Source: Burkholderiales bacterium
GTDB lineage: Bacteria; Pseudomonadota; Gammaproteobacteria; Burkholderiales; Nitrosomonadaceae
Reading direction: 5' to 3'
Length of the DNA stretch: 64,000 nt
NCBI GenBank assembly: GCA_024235795.1
Contig: JACKLR010000002.1
Span: forward strand, 961,237 to 1,025,236
The notes beneath the pieces were generated by a model. The model did not search any database. It worked only from the letters and a program-made list of their open reading frames with translations, and had not been told where the DNA came from. Positions within the stretch are counted from its first letter, which is position 1, and the number at the start of each line of letters is the position of its first letter. Below, in pieces: positions 18,575 through 28,058 of the stretch. A program made the position numbers and the translations under genes.

Positions 18575-19623
18575 GGCTATGTCACCTTTAAGTGTTGCTG
18601 TATAATATAAGCGTTAAAAATCATTGTGATAAAACTGAATATGGAGTCTAAAGCATTTAAGGAATTGCTGGCAGAATTGGACAAACTGACACCGCAACAG
18701 AAAAAGGAAATTGAAGAACAATTGCATCGCCACGATGACATTCAAACAGTCATCGCACTAATTGAGAAGCGCATGGATACAGGATCGTCTTGCCCCAAAT
18801 GTGGCAGTAGCACGAAAATCATTCGCTGGGGATTGTCAGCAGGATTACAGCGTTATCGCTGTGGTGAATGCAAAGCTACTTTTAATGCGCTAACGGGAAC
18901 GCCATTGGCCCGTTTAAGACACAAAGGAAAGTGGTTGTCTTATACGCAGCAGATGGCAGATAACCAAAGCATACGCAAAAGTGCACACATATGCTCCGTC
19001 CATCGAAACACATCATTCAGATGGCGTCATCGTTTTCTAGCATTGTCGAATGAGCAAAAAGCCACAAGCCTGACTGGAATAGCAGAAGCCGATGAAGCTT
19101 TCTTTTTGGAATCGTTCAAAGGCAAGAAAAGAGGAATGCCACGTGCGGCGCGTAAGCGAGGCGGCAAGGCTACAAAGCGAGGGCTGTCTTCCGAGCAGAC
19201 TCCGGTTTTAATTTGCCGTGATCGGACGGGCTGCACGGCTGATTTTGTGCTGAAAAAGATAGACAAAGAAAATCTGAGTGCGGCGTTAAAACCATTAATT
19301 GCTACAGATGCGATATTGTGTTCCGATGGAGAAAAAGCATTAGCTGCTGCAGCTAGAGAGCTTGGCATCATACACCGGCCGGTCAATTTAAGTGCCGGAA
19401 TCAGAGTCATCGGAAAGGTTTACCATGTACAAAATGTCAACGCTTATGGCAGTCGTCTCAAACAATGGATGCGCCAATTCCATGGTGTTGCCACGCGATA
19501 TCTGGAGAATTATCTCGGGTGGAGAAGAATGATTGAGCGTCAAACCGAAGCATTATCGCCTCAGTCAATTTTATCGACTGCCTTGAGATTGAATAACTAC
19601 CAACAGTCAATGATGACATAGCC
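18575..19623 (+). mobile_element. IS1595-family insertion sequence, complete
   Basis: 1,049 bp bounded by the inverted repeats ggctatgtca (18575-18584) and tgacatagcc (19614-19623), flanked by perfect 8-bp direct repeats taaaataa. Eight-bp duplications are the rule for the IS1595 family. It encodes one transposase whose stop codon lies within the right repeat. Intact ends and target duplication indicate a recent simple insertion. Confidence 0.93.
18641..19621 (+). CDS. IS1595-family transposase (ISXO2-like)
   Basis: 326 residues from the ATG at 18641; a GTG start five codons earlier is possible. In order: helical N-terminus, zinc ribbon CPKCGSS...YRCGECKATF (about 50-85), then the DDE-type nuclease domain with aspartates in GIAEADEAFFLES and LCSDGEKAL and the VQNVNAYGSRLKQWM box where ISXO2-type transposases carry the third catalytic position. 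Frame fully intact, so the element may be active. Confidence 0.92.
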   Translation: MESKAFKELLAELDKLTPQQKKEIEEQLHRHDDIQTVIALIEKRMDTGSSCPKCGSSTKIIRWGLSAGLQRYRCGECKATFNALTGTPLARLRHKGKWLSYTQQMADNQSIRKSAHICSVHRNTSFRWRHRFLALSNEQKATSLTGIAEADEAFFLESFKGKKRGMPRAARKRGGKATKRGLSSEQTPVLICRDRTGCTADFVLKKIDKENLSAALKPLIATDAILCSDGEKALAAAARELGIIHRPVNLSAGIRVIGKVYHVQNVNAYGSRLKQWMRQFHGVATRYLENYLGWRRMIERQTEALSPQSILSTALRLNNYQQSMMT

Positions 19624-20493
19624 TAAAATAATTTCCTTAAAAGGTTTACTGCCCTCTCTTAAATCTTTTTCGGATTTCTCAATGTCTTCGCTTGTGGGCA
19701 GCCCATGAAAATGCAATATTCCAGTATATGTAGAGTTGATAATTAAGCGATTTAAATTATCATTAATGGTGTTCAGAATTGAGTTTCTAAGTTCTGTTTT
19801 GAACCTTTCAAACCTTAGAAATCTTACAAGTGTGAAGTATTCTTGCAAGTACTTTGATGGCACGTCTCTTGCGTTCCAGCCTATTGAATTTGTTGCAGAC
19901 AGTACAGCCAAATCCGAAAACTTGTAGCCGTCCATAACATTTATTTTATGACTTAAAACGTTCTTTTTCTTTTTATTAGCCTCTTCCATAGCCGCGATGT
20001 GCAAATTCTGAACGCAGTCCTTCCCAACCATATCTATTTGTATTTGCAATGCTCTATAGTGGGATCGATACGGCTTAGGCATTCTGAATATCACGAGCTT
20101 ATCTTTTGTTATTTTTTTAAAACGCGGCTCTTTATCTTCAAAGTCTTCCAGCTTAGGAAGGATTTGAAAAGGCTGACCCAATAGAAACATAATGTTTCTA
20201 TTCGGAACATGTTCTAGCTTTGAGAAGGATGCCTCTGGTGTATCTTCATCCGTATAATGCACGATCTCATATATGGCTTGGCCTTCGTGCATAATTGTAC
20301 TGGCGCATTCCCTGATGAAGTCTGATACAGCTTCTTCAAGATTATGACGATGATAATCGTTGCCCGACAAAGCAAGGCTTATATCTTCTTCTACTAAGTC
20401 ATTCGGTGAAGATAGTTGTACTATTGATGTTTCTCTACGCTCATCATGGTTTCTGTAAGGCATAATGCTGACATTCACATCTTGATTGAGCAT
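19597..20493 (-). CDS. Uncharacterised protein whose last codons are supplied by an IS
   Basis: 298 residues from the ATG at 20493. The final eight residues (GYVIIDCW) come from the inserted IS1595-family element; joining the flanks across one target copy restores the original ending PFLKNKSS. Upstream of the ATG the frame stays open through RGEFRISRYEH into the neighbouring IS3-family end, so the 5' end may also be missing. No domain is recognised; there is no membrane helix. Confidence 0.55.
   Translation of the reverse strand: MLNQDVNVSIMPYRNHDERRETSIVQLSSPNDLVEEDISLALSGNDYHRHNLEEAVSDFIRECASTIMHEGQAIYEIVHYTDEDTPEASFSKLEHVPNRNIMFLLGQPFQILPKLEDFEDKEPRFKKITKDKLVIFRMPKPYRSHYRALQIQIDMVGKDCVQNLHIAAMEEANKKKKNVLSHKINVMDGYKFSDLAVLSATNSIGWNARDVPSKYLQEYFTLVRFLRFERFKTELRNSILNTINDNLNRLIINSTYTGILHFHGLPTSEDIEKSEKDLREGSKPFKEIILGYVIIDCW
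19624..19631. repeat. 8-bp target-site duplication, right copy (taaaataa)
   Basis: Pairs with 18567-18574 across the IS1595-family element. Confidence 0.93.
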
Positions 20494-20527
20494 ATGCTCA
20501 TATCTGGATATTCTGAATTCGCCTCTC

Positions 20528-21361
20528 CTGTAATGGTCAACTAAAACCGGACACTTTTTTAGGCAGTTTTTCTATAGAACATACGCTCAAATTGCAAAGG
20601 CGATTGGTAACCTAATTTTGAGTGTGTACGTTTTCCATTGTAGAAAACCAAATAATCAACAATACTCAGCTTTGCTTCTTCTTTTGTTCTGAATTTTTCG
20701 TAATTCAATTGCTCATATTTAAGGCTACGAAAAAATCGCTCAGTCGGGGAGTTATCCCAACAATTTCCTTTTCTGCTCATGCTCTGTTTCATTTTCATAA
20801 CAGACAAAAGTTCACGGTATTCATGGCTAGCGTATTGGCTACCCCGATCCGAGTGATGAAGTAAGCCAGGCGCCGGTTTTTTTCGCCAAAAGGCCATTTG
20901 TAGCGCTTTCACACATAATGCTGTTCGCATGTGGTCAGCAATTGCCCAACCCACAATTTGCCTAGAAAATAAATCAATGACAACCGCAACATAGAGCCAG
21001 CCTTCCAGCGTCCAAACATACGTGATATCCGTTGTCCATACTTGATTTGGGGCAACGACATCAAATTGCCGGTCAAGGCTATTAGTCGAAATCGCCTCGT
21101 TATGGTTGCTGTTAGTCGTCACTTTAAAGCGCTTGGGATAGCGAGCTTTCAACCCCAGACGAGTCATTAAGTGGCGTACTTGGTAATAGCCTGACTTTAT
21201 GCCCGCCTTACCTAACGCATCGGATAACCGTCGATAACCATAGGTTTGTTTATGTGCGTCGAAAAGCTGGCGCGCCTTGTCCTCAAGCGCTTCTCTTTTC
21301 CTGATCCTGTCAGTATCGTCAGGTTTCTTGGCCCACGCATAAAAAGCACTGGAACTAACCG
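20528..21361 (-). mobile_element. Tandemly duplicated 5'-deleted copy of the IS3-family element
   Basis: This 834-bp block, from ctgtaatggtc to ggaactaaccg, is repeated without visible change from 21362. It covers one terminus and most of orfB. The duplicated unit starts 6 bp outside the IS terminus, so it arose by tandem duplication after insertion rather than by a second transposition. Confidence 0.8.
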
Positions 21362-21374
21362 CTGTAATGGTCAA
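20559..21374 (-). pseudogene. IS3-family OrfB, duplicated copy lacking its 5' end
   Basis: 271 residues; from AVSSSAFYAW onward it equals the product of the intact copy, including TTDITYV, HSDRGSQYAS and SPTERFFRSLKYE of the DDE domain. The first four residues (MTIT) come from the duplication junction, and it has no linked orfA, so it cannot be made as the frameshift fusion. Confidence 0.8.
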
Positions 21375-21392
21375 CTAAAACCGGACACTTTT

Positions 21393-22214
21393 TTAGGCAG
21401 TTTTTCTATAGAACATACGCTCAAATTGCAAAGGCGATTGGTAACCTAATTTTGAGTGTGTACGTTTTCCATTGTAGAAAACCAAATAATCAACAATACT
21501 CAGCTTTGCTTCTTCTTTTGTTCTGAATTTTTCGTAATTCAATTGCTCATATTTAAGGCTACGAAAAAATCGCTCAGTCGGGGAGTTATCCCAACAATTT
21601 CCTTTTCTGCTCATGCTCTGTTTCATTTTCATAACAGACAAAAGTTCACGGTATTCATGGCTAGCGTATTGGCTACCCCGATCCGAGTGATGAAGTAAGC
21701 CAGGCGCCGGTTTTTTTCGCCAAAAGGCCATTTGTAGCGCTTTCACACATAATGCTGTTCGCATGTGGTCAGCAATTGCCCAACCCACAATTTGCCTAGA
21801 AAATAAATCAATGACAACCGCAACATAGAGCCAGCCTTCCAGCGTCCAAACATACGTGATATCCGTTGTCCATACTTGATTTGGGGCAACGACATCAAAT
21901 TGCCGGTCAAGGCTATTAGTCGAAATCGCCTCGTTATGGTTGCTGTTAGTCGTCACTTTAAAGCGCTTGGGATAGCGAGCTTTCAACCCCAGACGAGTCA
22001 TTAAGTGGCGTACTTGGTAATAGCCTGACTTTATGCCCGCCTTACCTAACGCATCGGATAACCGTCGATAACCATAGGTTTGTTTATGTGCGTCGAAAAG
22101 CTGGCGCGCCTTGTCCTCAAGCGCTTCTCTTTTCCTGATCCTGTCAGTATCGTCAGGTTTCTTGGCCCACGCATAAAAAGCACTGGAACTAACCGCCATC
22201 ACGCGACATAACAC
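21393..22214 (-). CDS. IS3-family transposase OrfB
   Basis: 273 residues, rve integrase core with the DDE set: aspartate in TTDITYV, aspartate in HSDRGSQYAS and glutamate in SPTERFFRSLKYE. The frame extends upstream through KYGFIREQQKTYPVTVLCRV, so the functional protein is an OrfAB fusion made by -1 frameshifting from orfA. Intact. Confidence 0.9.
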   Translation of the reverse strand: MLCRVMAVSSSAFYAWAKKPDDTDRIRKREALEDKARQLFDAHKQTYGYRRLSDALGKAGIKSGYYQVRHLMTRLGLKARYPKRFKVTTNSNHNEAISTNSLDRQFDVVAPNQVWTTDITYVWTLEGWLYVAVVIDLFSRQIVGWAIADHMRTALCVKALQMAFWRKKPAPGLLHHSDRGSQYASHEYRELLSVMKMKQSMSRKGNCWDNSPTERFFRSLKYEQLNYEKFRTKEEAKLSIVDYLVFYNGKRTHSKLGYQSPLQFERMFYRKTA

Positions 22215-22258
22215 GGTAACCGGGTACGTCTTCTGTTGCTCTCGAATAAACCCGTATT

Positions 22259-22570
22259 TTATTCGAGTTCCTTGGCAAAGAAGACTGCCGCCTTTTTTAT
22301 GATTTCACGCTCCATACGTAACTGCTCGTTTTCCCGACGTAATCGAATCAATTCTGTTTGATCCGCCAGGCTTAAAGTTGTGTTCTTCCCCGATGACTGA
22401 GCAGTAGGCACTCTTTCTGCTCTAGACCATCGCCCAATCGCGCTTAAAGAAACACCTAAATGTTCAACAACCTGCTGATGGGTATACCCCTTTTCATTAA
22501 CTAATCTTGCCGCATCTTGTTTAAATTCTAATGTATATTTTGGTCTTGGTTGTTTTGTTTTTGTATTCAT
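22259..22570 (-). CDS. IS3-family transposase OrfA (helix-turn-helix)
   Basis: 103 residues: KYTLEFKQDAARLVNEKGYT and the HLGVSLSAIGRW recognition helix, then a leucine-zipper-like tail RRENEQLRMEREIIKKA. A slippery A-AAA-AAG lies in the IIKKA codons (22293-22299 on the plus strand, as T's), well placed for -1 frameshifting into orfB. Confidence 0.9.
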   Translation of the reverse strand: MNTKTKQPRPKYTLEFKQDAARLVNEKGYTHQQVVEHLGVSLSAIGRWSRAERVPTAQSSGKNTTLSLADQTELIRLRRENEQLRMEREIIKKAAVFFAKELE

Positions 22571-22617
22571 TTTTTACCTCTAATGACATTATAAATCTGC
22601 CTCTAGAAGTGTCCTGT

Positions 22618-23838
22618 TTAATTAAACCATTTCACTACGATAAGTTCATCGCATATGCCTGTTAAGAAATATGCTTCTTTTAGTGCAAGTGACTTCACCA
22701 TTTTTGTGCAGCTTGCTTGTAAGTGCTGAATTAACTCAATGGCATGTTCAAGGTCGTTATTGTTAAGGAGGTGTGACAGTATCATCCTCAAATTATTTGC
22801 AACACGCTCTTCAACCCATAAATGGTTGGGCGTTTCCTTGTGCGGAAGAGATATGTTGGCGTTCATTGCCATTTCTACTGATGAAGAATGTGTCTCAAAC
22901 CATTTTGGATGCTCTGTTTGATATTGATACCATCTGCTGTCGGTGGGTATTTGACTTTTGATCCTTACATATTGTGATAAGAAAGATAACTCTATGGCCA
23001 TAAGCCGTGTTAAAGAGGCGTTGTTAGGGCTTGGGTCGTGCACCAATAGATCAACAATGTTTTTGTAAGTTGATAAGCGCTGATTTGCTTGTTTGTAGTA
23101 ATGATACTGAAAAGATGGATTATCCCAGCCTTGGTATCCGCAGGTAGATTTTCTTGCCCAGTCAATGGCCTCTGGAAAGATATATGTTTCAGCCAGCCGT
23201 GCAGGATCAAAGAAATGGAATATATTATGAATCAGTATAGGCAGTGTCAGGAGAGCCATTAGTGATAGAAACAAAGCGACATACAGAACCATAATGCTAG
23301 GTGTCTGTCCTTGTAATATCGCACCCAGTTCAATCAGAGACGTTGCGCCCAAAAGCATCAGTATATCGATATAGTTATCGCCCACTTTTTCTCTGGCGAT
23401 AAGATTGCGTATATTGTCAGGAACCTTTGAGTAGATTGTGCTGACGACAACACTCATTGCTGTGAAATAGAGACCGAGAATAAGTCCTGAGATTTGAGCA
23501 AGAACGCCATATGTGCTAACAAGGTTGCTTTTCTGAGAAGAAAGTTGGCCGGGTAGTAGATGGTATTCAATAAAGCTGAGAGCGCAAACTAATACAACGG
23601 CACCGATAATACCCCAAAAGGCTTTCTTGAACAGCGACCATAAGATAGATGTGGATTGGCGACTAGCCTTGTACCATTGCCCTAATGAAAACCTTAGTTG
23701 GGCAATATGGAATTTAAGTTGTGTTAAGGCATACAGTACATTCCAATAGCTTTTGTATCCTTGAAGAAGAGACGTTCTAAAGGCTTTATTCTTTATGGAT
23801 TTTAAGTAAGCGATCAAAATATTTCCATTTTCTCCCAA
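22618..23838 (-). CDS. Uncharacterised membrane protein, 3' end cut by IS3 element
   Basis: 406 residues with about four hydrophobic segments (near 75-95, 110-135, 158-178 and 183-208) followed by a soluble C-terminal half. The last three residues (WFN) and the stop are inside the IS terminus, so the natural C-terminus is lost. No family recognised. Its start lies 60 bp from a long heptanucleotide repeat that may affect its promoter. Confidence 0.55.
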   Translation of the reverse strand: MGENGNILIAYLKSIKNKAFRTSLLQGYKSYWNVLYALTQLKFHIAQLRFSLGQWYKASRQSTSILWSLFKKAFWGIIGAVVLVCALSFIEYHLLPGQLSSQKSNLVSTYGVLAQISGLILGLYFTAMSVVVSTIYSKVPDNIRNLIAREKVGDNYIDILMLLGATSLIELGAILQGQTPSIMVLYVALFLSLMALLTLPILIHNIFHFFDPARLAETYIFPEAIDWARKSTCGYQGWDNPSFQYHYYKQANQRLSTYKNIVDLLVHDPSPNNASLTRLMAIELSFLSQYVRIKSQIPTDSRWYQYQTEHPKWFETHSSSVEMAMNANISLPHKETPNHLWVEERVANNLRMILSHLLNNNDLEHAIELIQHLQASCTKMVKSLALKEAYFLTGICDELIVVKWFN

Positions 23839-23901
23839 GTGCTATGTATCAAAAATAAATTAAATGTCCATTTTCGGTAAAAAATCACCTTTAAATCATT
23901 A

Positions 23902-24040
23902 ACATCAAACATCAAACATCAAACATCAAACATCAAACATCAAACATCAAACATCAAACATCAAACATCAAACATCAAACATCAAACATCAAACATCAAA
24001 CATCAAACATCAAACATCAAACATCAAACATCAAACATCA
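23902..24040. repeat. Tandem heptanucleotide repeat (acatcaa)x about 20
   Basis: An uninterrupted run of about 139 bp of the 7-bp unit, in phase throughout. It fills the gap between the membrane protein gene and the YgjP-like gene, and the latter's stop codon lies in the first unit. It is not a CRISPR array because there are no spacers. Confidence 0.95.
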
Positions 24041-24780
24041 TTTAAATAATAATAAGCCATGCCGTCGAGTCGTTCTTTCACTTTTTCCCAATGTGGCATC
24101 ACCTGTTTCATAAGCCGGTAAAAGTGTTCGGAATGGTTATGTTCCGCGATATGGCAAAGTTCGTGCAGTAATACATAATCTATGCATTCTCTCGGCGCTT
24201 TCACCAGATGCGGATTGATCGTTAATTGTCCTTTGGGTGAGCAACTGCCCCATTGGGTTTGCATGGATAATAATCTTATCGGCGGTTTATCTTTCACCCA
24301 CAAAGTTTGTGAAAGCACTTCATCCAGTCTGCGGTCGAACACTTCTCTAGCCTTTGCTTTATACCAGTCAAAAAGTAGTGTTCTAATTTTCTCGGATTGT
24401 GGCGTTCTGGTTTTAACCTCCAGTATGCCGCGTAGTAGTTTGACTTCCGATGTCGATCTGGGTGCTTCATGAATTTTCAACACATATCTGCGCCCCAGGT
24501 AGAAATGACTTTCGCCGCTCACATAACGGCGTGGCAGGATATCTTTCCGTTGATCTTCAAAATAGCGCATTTGCCGGTGAATCCAGCGCGCGCGTTTTTT
24601 AACAGCCTGAATAATTTCATCATCGGAAGCGAGTGGCGGTGCATGCGCCACCACGCGGCAATCGGGATGGACTTTGATGAGGACTTTAGGCGTATCGGTT
24701 GAACGGGGTTCAATGGCAAATTCTATCGCACTATCACCATATTGAATCGAAGCTGTTTTTTGCCGGGTGGAATAAATCAT
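24031..24780 (-). CDS. YgjP/WSS1-like zinc metallopeptidase (DUF45)
   Basis: 249 residues. The zinc site is LLHELCHIAEHNHSEHFY (HExxH with a downstream histidine, about residues 205-222), preceded by MQTQWGSCSPKGQLTINPHL, the signature of the M48-related YgjP family. The last codons enter the heptanucleotide repeat. The start shares ATGA with the hsdR stop. Members are commonly the last gene of type I restriction operons; the substrate is unknown. Confidence 0.88.
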   Translation of the reverse strand: MIYSTRQKTASIQYGDSAIEFAIEPRSTDTPKVLIKVHPDCRVVAHAPPLASDDEIIQAVKKRARWIHRQMRYFEDQRKDILPRRYVSGESHFYLGRRYVLKIHEAPRSTSEVKLLRGILEVKTRTPQSEKIRTLLFDWYKAKAREVFDRRLDEVLSQTLWVKDKPPIRLLSMQTQWGSCSPKGQLTINPHLVKAPRECIDYVLLHELCHIAEHNHSEHFYRLMKQVMPHWEKVKERLDGMAYYYLNDV

Positions 24781-27700
24781 GATTTGTTCAATCCCTCCCG
24801 TACCACCTGTACAATTCGTTCAATCATCGCTTTGGCCTGATCCATGCCAGAGCCGACTTTTTTGCATTCGGCAAAAATCATCGGCAGGAGGTTTTTACGG
24901 ATTTCCGCTTCAATGTTTTGCGCATTGATTGAATGCTCGGCAACAGCGTTAGTGATGATCTCATCGACCTTGAATGAAAGTTCCACCCAGCGGTCTGAGG
25001 TTGTTTCATCAATCGTAGCAAGGTTTTCGCCGATCATCATTTTCAGTACGCCGTAATAGGCTTGTGCATGCTTATTGTCGGCGAATTTGTCCGGCAGACC
25101 TTCGACTTCACGCTTTTCAATCTTTTCTTCAAATTCCCGAAACAACATGTATTGCTTGAGTGGATGATCGAATAACGCTTCAGCTTCTTCAATAATCTTT
25201 TTCAACAGCCTGGAAAACACTTCTTGCGCGTAAGGATCATCGCGCAGATTTTGTTCGATCATGCGTGTGATGCGTGTTTTGATGATGTCGGTTTCATTGC
25301 GGGTTTTTTCATCCGACCACTCTTTGGGATCAGCCGCCTTGCCCATTTTGTTGACTTCATAGACGCCTTCGAGCTCTCTGACTTCCACACCAACCACATG
25401 CTTATCCATCAGCTTTTTGATCTGCGCGGCATATTCATCATAATCGACCGATTCACCGGCATCGGTTTTGGCAAGCTGCCGTAGCGCGGTAAATTGCTTG
25501 ACCGTTTCCTTGTAGTGCCTGCGATCATCTTCGGAAAAGCTCTTGTCTTCATAAAAACTGGCAGATTGCAGCGCAATCTTGAGGCAATTGGTGAATTCGC
25601 TTAAGCGATCATAAAAATCCTCACGTATTTTCAAATTTACGTCGATCATCTCGCCATTACGTTCCTGCATGCGCGGCACAATGACCTGGCGTAACTGCTC
25701 TATATCGCCCTTGTTTTTAACATCCTTAAAGATCGCCCACAGATCAGCATAATGGCGTGGCAGCTTTTTATATTCAGTACTCATTTGCTGATAGAGCCCC
25801 TCGATATCATTGATATCAAAGCCGCCTTGCGTGCGGCTGGCTAAATCTTGGTATTTGGCGATGGTGGTATCGAGCTCCGCCAGAATGCCGCGATAATCAA
25901 TCAGCAAGCCGAATTGTTTTTTTGGGTGTAGACGGTTGACGCGCGCGATGGCCTGAATCAGGCTGTGTTCCTTGAGCGGCTTGTCGATATAGAGCACGGT
26001 ATTTCGGGGTTCATCAAAACCGGTCAGCAATTTATCAACCACGATCAGAATTTTAAGATCGTCATCGTTTTCAAACCGCTCGACAATATGCTTCGTGTAA
26101 TCTTTTTCATCCTGCTTGCCGACATGCTCGTTCCACCATTTTGTCACTTCGGGAATGCCGGATTCATCTACGTCCACATTACCTTCGCGCGTATCGGGTG
26201 CGGACATGACGATTGCCGATTCAAACAAGCCCAGCTCATCCATAAACTGCTTGTATTTGATCGCCGATAATTTGCTATCACAGGCGAGTTGCCCTTTCAG
26301 TCCTTCATCAATGTTTTTGACAAAGTGATTAGCGATATCATAGGCAATCAGGCGAATGCGGTCTTCGGATTGATAGAGATGACCTTTTTTGGCGAATTTC
26401 TTCTTAAGGTCGGTCTTTTGTTCGTCAGTCAGCCCTTCGGTAATACGCTCAAACCAGCTGTCAATTGCGCGTTCATTGACATCCAAATCGGGAATGCGCT
26501 CTTCGTACAATAGCGGCGTGACAGTTTTATCTTCCACCGCCCGCTGCATGGTATAGGCGTGAATAATCGGGCCGAATTTATTGGTGGTTTTATCGTCCTT
26601 AAGCAGTGGCGTGCCGGTAAAGGCGACAAAGGCCGCATTGGGTAGCGCCCGGCGCATGCGGATATAATTCTCTCCGCCTTGACCGCGGTGGCCTTCATCG
26701 ACCAGCACGATAATGTCCGAGCTGGGGTTGTGGCATTCCGGCATTTTGGCGGCGATGGCAAATTTATTGATGATGGTAAAAATAATACGCTCGGTGCCTG
26801 TGGCAATCTGCTCAGCCAACCGCTTACCGGAAGTCGCCATCGCGGCGGCTTTGTCTTTCCTGCTTGCCAGTTCTCCGCCGGTGCTGAATGTTTTGCTGAG
26901 CTGACCTTCCAAGTCGACACGATCCGTCACCACAACAATGCGGCATCGCTTCAGCGATTCATGCAGGATCAGCGCCTTGGACAAAAATACCATGGTGAAG
27001 GATTTGCCCGAGCCGGTGGTATGCCAAATCACGCCGCCTTGCCGTGCGCCTTGCCTGTCTTTGGAATTAATGCGCTCAATCAGGCGCTTGATCCCGAAAA
27101 CCTGCTGATAACGTGCGGCGACCTTGCCGACCTTTTTGTCAAACAGCACAAAGTATCGCGTCATTTCCAGCAACCGATCAGGAGAAAGCAGGCTGATCAA
27201 AAGCCGGTCTTGTTCGGTCACGGCCAGTTCACCGCCAGCAATCAGATTTTCATACCATTTCTGATCCTGACCTGGCCGATGCGAAAACAAAGCCGCCTTA
27301 GCCGATTCGTCCAATACCTTGTTTTTAACCGCGTAGAATTCCGGATCGCGGATATCTTCCTCGCGCCAGCGCGCCCAAAACTTAATCGGTGTGCCTTGTG
27401 TGCCGTAACGCCCATCCGCCCCGTTAATGGAAAACAGCAATTGCGCATAGGCAAATAAATGCGGAATTTCATCATTGCGCTGGTTGCGCAGGTTTTGTGA
27501 AATGCCTTCGTCTATCGTCGGGCCTTTGCCCGCATGATTGTCCGGGCGCTTGGCTTCAATCACGGCCAGCGGCAAGCCGTTCACAAAACAAACAATATCC
27601 GGCCTGCGGTGATCCACGCCGCCGGTGCGCTGCACGTTATATTCCTCGGTAAATAGGAAGCTGTTATTGGCCGGATTGTTCCAGTCGATAATTGGGAGCG

Positions 27701-28058
27701 TCGGATTAGTTTTCTTGCCATCGACAAATTCCTTCACCGAGATGCCATAGAGCAAATGGTTGTAGATTTTTTCATTGGCAACGCCCAAACCTTCATTGAG
27801 CGCCGGGCTACACAGCTCGGTAATGACGTTATCAATCGCCTGTTCGGAAAAAGAGCGTTCCTTTCCGCCATAGGTATAGCGGCGCTTGCGCAGCTCATCG
27901 CGTAACACCTCACGTAAGACCACTTCGCTGGTTTTGCCGTCCCGTGCCGACAAGGCTTGCTCCGGTGACAGAAAACGCCAGCCCAGATTATGCATCAATG
28001 TGAGCGCCGGTATCTTGGCGCTGTACTCTTCCTGGAATTTGGGGAGCGTTACTTCCAT
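24777..28058 (-). CDS. hsdR: Type I restriction enzyme R subunit (ATP-dependent translocase/nuclease)
   Basis: 1,093 residues from the ATG at 28058, which has a GGAAGGA ribosome site; a TTG six codons upstream is less likely. N-terminal PD-(D/E)XK nuclease with RRPDIVCFVNG then LAVIEAKRP (about 171), Walker A in HTTGSGKSFTMVF (about 345-355), DExH box as LVDEGHRGQGG (about 455), helicase motif III AFTGTPL and motif VI QAIARVNRLHPKK. All motifs intact. It cuts foreign DNA after translocation in complex with HsdM and HsdS. It overlaps the Abi_2 gene upstream and the YgjP-like gene downstream. Confidence 0.94.
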   Translation of the reverse strand: MEVTLPKFQEEYSAKIPALTLMHNLGWRFLSPEQALSARDGKTSEVVLREVLRDELRKRRYTYGGKERSFSEQAIDNVITELCSPALNEGLGVANEKIYNHLLYGISVKEFVDGKKTNPTLPIIDWNNPANNSFLFTEEYNVQRTGGVDHRRPDIVCFVNGLPLAVIEAKRPDNHAGKGPTIDEGISQNLRNQRNDEIPHLFAYAQLLFSINGADGRYGTQGTPIKFWARWREEDIRDPEFYAVKNKVLDESAKAALFSHRPGQDQKWYENLIAGGELAVTEQDRLLISLLSPDRLLEMTRYFVLFDKKVGKVAARYQQVFGIKRLIERINSKDRQGARQGGVIWHTTGSGKSFTMVFLSKALILHESLKRCRIVVVTDRVDLEGQLSKTFSTGGELASRKDKAAAMATSGKRLAEQIATGTERIIFTIINKFAIAAKMPECHNPSSDIIVLVDEGHRGQGGENYIRMRRALPNAAFVAFTGTPLLKDDKTTNKFGPIIHAYTMQRAVEDKTVTPLLYEERIPDLDVNERAIDSWFERITEGLTDEQKTDLKKKFAKKGHLYQSEDRIRLIAYDIANHFVKNIDEGLKGQLACDSKLSAIKYKQFMDELGLFESAIVMSAPDTREGNVDVDESGIPEVTKWWNEHVGKQDEKDYTKHIVERFENDDDLKILIVVDKLLTGFDEPRNTVLYIDKPLKEHSLIQAIARVNRLHPKKQFGLLIDYRGILAELDTTIAKYQDLASRTQGGFDINDIEGLYQQMSTEYKKLPRHYADLWAIFKDVKNKGDIEQLRQVIVPRMQERNGEMIDVNLKIREDFYDRLSEFTNCLKIALQSASFYEDKSFSEDDRRHYKETVKQFTALRQLAKTDAGESVDYDEYAAQIKKLMDKHVVGVEVRELEGVYEVNKMGKAADPKEWSDEKTRNETDIIKTRITRMIEQNLRDDPYAQEVFSRLLKKIIEEAEALFDHPLKQYMLFREFEEKIEKREVEGLPDKFADNKHAQAYYGVLKMMIGENLATIDETTSDRWVELSFKVDEIITNAVAEHSINAQNIEAEIRKNLLPMIFAECKKVGSGMDQAKAMIERIVQVVREGLNKS

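Larger units (their letters stand above)
21368..22629 (-). mobile_element. IS3-family insertion sequence, full copy
   Basis: About 1.26 kb between the imperfect 21-bp termini starting TGGTCAACTAAAACCGGACAC at 21368 and its counterpart ending at 22629 (reverse complement TGGTTTAATTAAACAGGACAC). It holds orfA and orfB in overlapping arrangement. No matching 3- or 4-bp target duplication is visible (left flank taa, right flank ttt), suggesting a rearrangement after insertion. Confidence 0.82.

Noticed and set aside
23902..24040. Heptanucleotide tract as a CRISPR array
   Set aside because: 7-bp unit in unbroken tandem; no spacers and no cas genes.
26679..27458. 259-codon plus-strand frame within hsdR
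   Set aside because: Antisense shadow; the minus strand has all HsdR motifs.
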